Assembly: GCA_035604595.1 (NCBI GenBank)
Contig: DATNIE010000032.1
Span: forward strand, 4,600-68,599
Reading direction: 5' to 3'
DNA: 64,000 bases
From: CAIKZZ01 sp035604595
GTDB taxonomy: Bacteria > Pseudomonadota > Gammaproteobacteria > Steroidobacterales > Steroidobacteraceae
The position numbers and the translations under genes are program-made. Positions 60,657-64,000 of the stretch are shown here, piece by piece. The number at the start of each line of letters is the position of its first letter. Position 1 is the stretch's first letter. The notes under the pieces were generated by a model. That model worked only from the letters and a program-made list of their open reading frames with translations, was not told the DNA's origin and did not search any database.

Positions 60657-61118
60657 ATGAATCACTGGCTGATCAAGACCGAGCCGTCGACCTTCGGCAT
60701 CGAGGATCTCGCCCGTGCACCGCGGCGGCGCACGGCGTGGGACGGCGTGCGCAACTTCCAGGTGCGCAACATGCTCCGCGACGCGATGAAGAAGGGGGAC
60801 CAGGCCTTCTTCTACCACTCGAGCTGCGAGGTGCCGGGCATCTACGGCATCGTGCGCATCGTCCGCCAAGGCTATCCGGATACGACCGCCTTTCAGCGCG
60901 GCCACGCTCACTTCGACGCCGGCAGCGACCCGGCAGAGCCCCGCTGGTTCATGGTCGACGTGGAGCTGGTGCGGCGCCTTGTGAGCCCGATCACACTCGA
61001 GACGCTGAAGGCAAATGCCCGAGTGCTCCGCGACCTGCTGATCTTGAAGCGCGGCAACCGCCTCTCGATCACGCCGGTGAGCGCGGCCGAGTGGCAACGC
61101 ATTCTCGCGCTCGAGTGA
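60657..61118 (+). CDS. EVE-domain protein (THYN1-like)
   Basis: The 153-residue protein starts NHWLIKTEPSTFGIEDL and has WDGVRNFQVRNMLRDAMKKGDQAFFYHSSCE (in part), the PUA-like EVE fold. It continues with WFMVDVELVRRLVSPITL and ends in the GNRLSITPVS strand. EVE proteins bind modified bases in DNA or RNA. In many gammaproteobacteria the position after 6S RNA is taken by fau (5-formyltetrahydrofolate cyclo-ligase); here it is this gene. The ATG is preceded by GCGGGAAGTCCC. Confidence 0.93.
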   Translation: MNHWLIKTEPSTFGIEDLARAPRRRTAWDGVRNFQVRNMLRDAMKKGDQAFFYHSSCEVPGIYGIVRIVRQGYPDTTAFQRGHAHFDAGSDPAEPRWFMVDVELVRRLVSPITLETLKANARVLRDLLILKRGNRLSITPVSAAEWQRILALE

Positions 61119-61267
61119 GCGCGGCCCTTGAAAACAAGCGTCGGGCGCGCTATGCGACGGGCGTGACACTCATGCACGCTGCGCATCCTCGGAGCGCTGA
61201 TCGCTCCCGTCAGATGAGCGATGCGGTCGCGCGCCGCGAAGTGCTAGCACACCGACGCTACAGTTGC

Positions 61268-61295
61268 TTGTAATTTGACTTTTAGTGTATATACT
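61268..61295 (+). promoter_or_regulatory. Promoter of the lysine-rich peptide unit
   Basis: TTGTAA (61268-61273) and TATACT (61290-61295) are separated by 16 bases in a notably AT-rich stretch. A second -35-like TTGACT lies between them at 61275-61280. Transcription would start near 61302, 28 bases before the micro-ORF. Confidence 0.6.
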
Positions 61296-61329
61296 CGGCC
61301 CCCGGACTAACCCGACATGGAGAACCACT

Positions 61330-61383
61330 ATGGCGACGAAGAAGAAAGCTACTAAGAAGAAAAAGGCGACGAAGAAGAAGTAA
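61330..61383 (+). CDS. 17-residue lysine-rich micropeptide
   Basis: The frame reads MATKKKATKKKKATKKK, then TAA: ten lysines in seventeen residues, in ATKKK repeats like the tails of histone-H1-like bacterial proteins. GGAG at 61319-61322 lies seven bases before the ATG. A promoter-like pair is upstream, and a strong hairpin terminator ends the unit at 61484. A second small frame from the ATG at 61317 overlaps it in another register and encodes only 12 acidic residues. It may be a tiny nucleoid or ribosome-binding peptide, a leader, or the coding part of a dual-function RNA. I do not recognise a named family. Confidence 0.55.
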   Translation: MATKKKATKKKKATKKK

Positions 61384-61398
61384 ACGTTCGAAGCAGTT

Positions 61399-61442
61399 GG
61401 GGAGCGAGGTCGGAAGGCCTCACGGTCGCTGATCAGATCCCC
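61399..61442 (+). ncRNA. Structured RNA element between micropeptide and terminator
   Basis: GGGGA (61399-61403) pairs with TCCCC (61438-61442); inside, AGCGA pairs with TCGCT and GAGG with CCTC. The nested stems suggest a folded 3' region, possibly an sRNA body, between the micro-ORF and the terminator. Confidence 0.4.
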
Positions 61443-61452
61443 GCTCTTCACT

Positions 61453-61484
61453 GACTGTGCCCGCGCAAGCGGGCACAGTCGTTT
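61453..61484 (+). terminator. Strong intrinsic terminator
   Basis: A perfect 12-bp stem (GACTGTGCCCGC / GCGGGCACAGTC) closes on a GCAA tetraloop and is followed by GTTT. It ends the lysine-rich micro-unit before rpiA. Confidence 0.8.
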
Positions 61485-61588
61485 CTGGAACACGGCTTTG
61501 CGGGCGCAGCGTCGCCCGCGCCGCGAGAGCCGCGGTCAGGGACGCCCGGCAGGCGGTCCGGAGCCTGAAAACAAGGGGTTTCGCAACG

Positions 61589-62248
61589 ATGGCGAGCGAT
61601 GAGCAGAAGCAGCGGGCGGCCGACGCCGCGCTCGACTATGTTCCTGAAAGCTGCGTCGTCGGCGTCGGCACCGGATCCACGGTCAACCACTTCATCGCCG
61701 CGCTCGCCCGCCGGCGGTTCCCGGTCACCGCCGCCGTCTCGAGTTCGGAGGCGAGCACGCGGCTGCTCAAGCAGGCGCGAATCGAGGTCGTCGACCTCAA
61801 CTCCGCCGGCGACCTCGAGGTGTACGTCGACGGCGCCGACGAGGCCACCCGTCACCGGCAGCTGATCAAGGGAGGCGGCGGAGCACTGACCCGCGAAAAG
61901 ATCATTGCGGCGGCATCACGTCGTTTCATCTGCATCGTCGACCGCTCGAAGCTCGTCGACGTGCTGGGACGCTTCCCGCTGCCGGTCGAGGTGGTCCCCA
62001 TGGCGCGCTCTTACGTCGCGCGCCAACTCGTCAAGCTCGGCGGCCAGCCGGTACTGCGGGAAGGCGTCACGACCGACAACGGCAACGTGATCCTCGACGT
62101 GCACAACCTGAAGCTCCCCGACCCCGCGGCGCTCGAGGCGGAAATCAACCAGATCGCCGGAGTGGTCTGCAACGGCCTATTCGCGCGGCGCCGCGCCGAC
62201 CTGCTGCTGGTGGGCGGCGAGTCCGGCGTCGAGACAATCACGGCTTAA
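61589..62248 (+). CDS. rpiA: Ribose-5-phosphate isomerase A
   Basis: The 219-residue enzyme has VVGVGTGSTVNHF, VDGADEATRHRQLIKGGGGAL (in part) and REGVTTDNGNVILDVHNL, the family motifs for phosphate and catalytic sites. It interconverts ribose-5-phosphate and ribulose-5-phosphate. The ATG at 61589 has AAGGGG upstream; a longer frame to 61457 would run through the terminator stem and is rejected. The stop overlaps the convergent acyltransferase stop by two bases. Confidence 0.95.
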   Translation: MASDEQKQRAADAALDYVPESCVVGVGTGSTVNHFIAALARRRFPVTAAVSSSEASTRLLKQARIEVVDLNSAGDLEVYVDGADEATRHRQLIKGGGGALTREKIIAAASRRFICIVDRSKLVDVLGRFPLPVEVVPMARSYVARQLVKLGGQPVLREGVTTDNGNVILDVHNLKLPDPAALEAEINQIAGVVCNGLFARRRADLLLVGGESGVETITA

Positions 62249-63267
62249 GCTTGGGGGCCGCCAGCTGACTCCGCGTGCGGCGGGCGGACGAGCAGCTCCG
62301 CGAGCCGCGCATCCTTGCGCGCCCACAGATCCGCCAGCCACGCCTGAAAGCGCGCGCGGAACGCCGCGTCGGCGGCGTAGTCGCCGGCGCGGAGCCACGG
62401 CTCAATCGGATGCCGCTCGACTTCGATGATGATGTGCGATACCCGTCCGCAACACAGATCCCAGAAGCCGCCGGCCCCGGCCGGGTAGGCGACCGTGACG
62501 TCGAGGATCTCGTTCAGGATCGTGCCCATCGCCCCGAGTACGAACGCGACTCCACCGGCCCGCGGCGGCAGCACGTTGCGGTACGGCGCGCCGGCCGCCG
62601 CATGCTTCGCTGCCGTGTAGCGGGTTCCTTCGACGAAGTTGATCACGGCTGTCGGAATGTCGCGAAAGCGCTCGCAGGCGCGCCGGGTGGTCGCGAGGTC
62701 AGCGCCGCGCAGCTCGGGACGCCGCTCGAGGTCGGCACGCGAGTAGCGCTTCATGAATGGCATGTCGAGCGCCCACCAGGCGAGACCCATGACCGGCACC
62801 CAGCGGAGCTTTTCCTTGAGGAAGAACTTCAGGAACGGGATGCGGCGGTTGCAGACCGTCTGCAGCGCCAGGATGTCTGCCCACGAGCGGTGGTTCGCGA
62901 TGACCAGGTACCAGGCGCGCCGCTCGAGGCCCTCGAGGCCGCGGACCTCCCAGCGAATCCGCTGGGTGAGCGCGAGGATGCGCGTATTCGTCGCGGTCCA
63001 GGTCTCGGCGATCCGCGTCAGCGCGGCACTCAGCGCGCGGCGTGCGGCTGCGTGCGGCACCAGGAGTTTCACCAGCGCCAGCAGGAACAGCGGGACGCAG
63101 CACACTGCCGTGTTGCAGACGATCAACGTGAAGGTCACCGCGCCGCGCAGCGGTCCGGCCGGAAGGGGAATCAGGGGCAGTCGATTCACGTCGGGAGCCA
63201 CGGCTGCGATGACCGGTGCATTCTGCCTAAGCCGCGGCGCGCGACCAGCGGGACTCGCTGGTCGCAC
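62245..63267 (-). CDS. 1-acyl-glycerol-phosphate acyltransferase-like membrane protein (YihG/PlsC family)
   Basis: The protein has an N-terminal membrane helix (FTLIVCNTAVCCVPLFLLALVKLL, in part) and the PlsC motifs NHRSWAD (His and Asp catalytic) and NFVEGTR (phosphate binding), followed by PPRAGG. It probably acylates lysophospholipids or a related polyol phosphate, as in E. coli YihG. The start is uncertain: the frame opens at 63267 inside a perfect hairpin (63241-63265), and GTG codons at about 63201 and 63189 are more likely. The stop overlaps the convergent rpiA stop. Confidence 0.85.
   Translation of the reverse strand: MRPASPAGRAPRLRQNAPVIAAVAPDVNRLPLIPLPAGPLRGAVTFTLIVCNTAVCCVPLFLLALVKLLVPHAAARRALSAALTRIAETWTATNTRILALTQRIRWEVRGLEGLERRAWYLVIANHRSWADILALQTVCNRRIPFLKFFLKEKLRWVPVMGLAWWALDMPFMKRYSRADLERRPELRGADLATTRRACERFRDIPTAVINFVEGTRYTAAKHAAAGAPYRNVLPPRAGGVAFVLGAMGTILNEILDVTVAYPAGAGGFWDLCCGRVSHIIIEVERHPIEPWLRAGDYAADAAFRARFQAWLADLWARKDARLAELLVRPPHAESAGGPQA
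63241..63265. other. Perfect hairpin between tRNA-Gln and acyltransferase genes
   Basis: GCGACCAGCG and CGCTGGTCGC form a 10-bp stem with a 5-base loop. It lies over the first codons of the longest acyltransferase frame and downstream of the tRNA terminator, so it is probably part of tRNA 3' processing or a second terminator rather than coding sequence. Confidence 0.45.
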
Positions 63268-63276
63268 CGCAACGCA

Positions 63277-63302
63277 GAAGGCCCGTCTGGCAACGGGCCT
63301 TC
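63277..63302 (-). terminator. Terminator hairpin after tRNA-Gln
   Basis: GAAGGCCCGT and ACGGGCCTTC form a 10-bp stem with a 6-base loop just downstream of the tRNA on the minus strand. The shape is that of tRNA-operon terminators in GC-rich bacteria, but the T-run is absent. Confidence 0.6.
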
Positions 63303-63308
63303 GGTGGT

Positions 63309-63382
63309 TGGCTGGGGGACTAGGATTCGAACCTAGGTTGACGGAGTCAGAGTCCGTAGTCCTACCGCTAGACGATCCCCCA
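63309..63382 (-). tRNA. tRNA-Gln (anticodon CUG)
   Basis: The minus strand folds into a complete cloverleaf: acceptor TGGGGGA paired with TCCCCCA, D arm GTCT/GGAC, anticodon stem ACGGA/TCCGT with loop CTCTGAC (anticodon CTG), T loop TTCGAATC, and an encoded G discriminator plus CCA. Sequence and anticodon match bacterial glutamine tRNA reading CAG codons. It lies between the acyltransferase gene and rpsI on the same strand. Confidence 0.95.
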
Positions 63383-63432
63383 AGTTCTGGACCCGCTGGC
63401 CGAGCCGTGAAGCTGGAATGATCCGGCGTGCC

Positions 63433-63825
63433 TCAGCGCTTCGAGAACTGGGGACCGCGACGCGCCTTGCGCCGGCCAACTTTCTTGCGCTCGACCTCGC
63501 GCGCATCGCGCGTGACGAACCCGGCCGCGCGCAATGGCTTGCGCAGGGCCTCGTCGAACTCGATCAGCGCCCGCGTGATGCCGTGGCGGATTGCGCCGGC
63601 CTGGCCGGTGATGCCGCCGCCGTCGACGGCGACCTCGATGTCGAAGCGGGCTCCCATCTGCACCAACTCGAGCGGCTGGCGGACGATCATGCGGCCGGTC
63701 TCGCGGCCGAAGAACTCCTCGATCGAGCGCTCGTTGATCGTGATCTTTCCCGAGCCGGGCGTCAGGTGTACGCGCGCCGTGGAGCTCTTGCGACGTCCCG
63801 TACCGTAGTAGGTGCTGGCAGCCAT
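63433..63825 (-). CDS. rpsI: 30S ribosomal protein S9
   Basis: The 130-residue protein opens STYYGTGRRKSSTARVHL, has GGGITGQAGAIRHGITRAL (in part) and ends in the KKVGRRKARRGPQFSKR tail that contacts the tRNA anticodon in the P site. The ATG at 63825 is chosen over 63903, which would run into rplM. It follows rplM by 25 bases, the universal rplM-rpsI order. Confidence 0.98.
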   Translation of the reverse strand: MAASTYYGTGRRKSSTARVHLTPGSGKITINERSIEEFFGRETGRMIVRQPLELVQMGARFDIEVAVDGGGITGQAGAIRHGITRALIEFDEALRKPLRAAGFVTRDAREVERKKVGRRKARRGPQFSKR

Positions 63826-63850
63826 TATTGAACCTTGATCATTGGTGGCC

Positions 63851-64000
63851 TCAGGCGATCTCGATCGCCTTCGGCTGTTGCGCGGCGTGGGGATGCTTGC
63901 CACCCGCGAACACGTGCAGTTTCTTGAACATCTTCCGGCCGAGCGGGCCCTTCGGCAGCATGCCCTTGACGGCGATCTCGAGCGCGCGCTCCGGGTGCTC
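63851..64000 (-). CDS. rplM: 50S ribosomal protein L13, C-terminal part (cut by window edge)
   Basis: Translated from the minus strand, the last 49 codons read AVKGMLPKGPLGRKMFKKLHVFAG (in part) and HPHAAQQPKAIEIA before the stop at 63851-63853. This is the conserved L13 C-terminus (AVKGMLPKxxLGRxxxxxLxVY). The N-terminus lies beyond the window. Confidence 0.95.
   Translation of the reverse strand, partial: EHPERALEIAVKGMLPKGPLGRKMFKKLHVFAGGKHPHAAQQPKAIEIA

Noticed and set aside
61317..61355. 12-codon frame from the ATG at 61317
   Set aside because: It overlaps the lysine-rich frame in another register, lacks its own ribosome-binding site and encodes no repeated pattern.

Overview
The window reads as the chromosome of a high-GC (about two thirds G+C by eye) aerobic gammaproteobacterium. 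The clearest taxonomic clue is the right end, where the order ispG, phhB, ubiI/ubiH-like genes, pepP, ygfB-like, TIGR02449-like coiled-coil gene, zapA, 6S RNA, EVE gene, rpiA, tRNA-Gln, rpsI, rplM is a gammaproteobacterial housekeeping neighbourhood of the Xanthomonadales/Nevskiales/Steroidobacter type. The exact genus cannot be named from the sequence alone.

Positions 1-53 kb are a dense catabolic region. The dominant theme is breakdown of quaternary and methylated amines such as carnitine, betaines, dimethylglycine and possibly methylarginine. The left part holds a GcvA-type LysR regulator, a GMC (choline-dehydrogenase-like) oxidase, an HD-domain protein with a full dimetal ligand set, two PotB/PotC-type permeases, and a TetR regulator fused to a degenerate Rieske oxygenase alpha-like domain. 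That fusion overlaps a betaine-aldehyde-dehydrogenase-like gene by 4 bases. Two intact Rieske oxygenases, an AT-rich divergent promoter region, and a plus-strand run (class III aminotransferase, two tandem PYROXD2-like flavoproteins, a GcvT-like protein, a PotA-like ATPase) follow. A TonB-dependent receptor and an exported amidohydrolase come next.

The centre carries a divergent pair of units. On the minus strand is an AruH/AruI-like transaminase plus thiamine-diphosphate decarboxylase. On the plus strand is a tight operon: BKACE (beta-keto acid cleavage enzyme), betainyl-CoA-type thioesterase, ADP-forming acyl-CoA synthetase, CaiD-like carnitinyl-CoA dehydratase and a DDAH-like amidinohydrolase. 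Next is an Fe-alcohol dehydrogenase / ALDH / enolase-superfamily operon divergent from a LysR gene, then an MttB-family methyltransferase next to a dimethylglycine-dehydrogenase-like flavoprotein. A minus-strand operon then holds a carnitine dehydrogenase-thioesterase fusion, a BetI-like TetR, an acyl-CoA dehydrogenase and an MFS transporter. Together these encode a plausible route: gamma-butyrobetaine or crotonobetaine as CoA thioesters; carnitine to 3-dehydrocarnitine; then betainyl-CoA to glycine betaine; then stepwise demethylation. A TPR-sulfotransferase plus TonB receptor operon and an arginase-family/FAD-oxidase pair close the accessory part.

From about 53.2 kb the content becomes core: isoprenoid (IspG), pterin, ubiquinone hydroxylases, proline peptidase, division proteins, 6S RNA, ribose-5-phosphate isomerase, tRNA-Gln(CUG), S9 and L13. 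A tiny transcription unit at 61.27-61.48 kb encodes a 17-residue lysine-rich peptide with its own promoter-like elements and a strong hairpin terminator. The strongest candidates for something undescribed are the TetR-Rieske fusion at 5.8-7.4 kb and this lysine-rich micro-unit. No CRISPR array, insertion sequence, prophage or integrase was seen.
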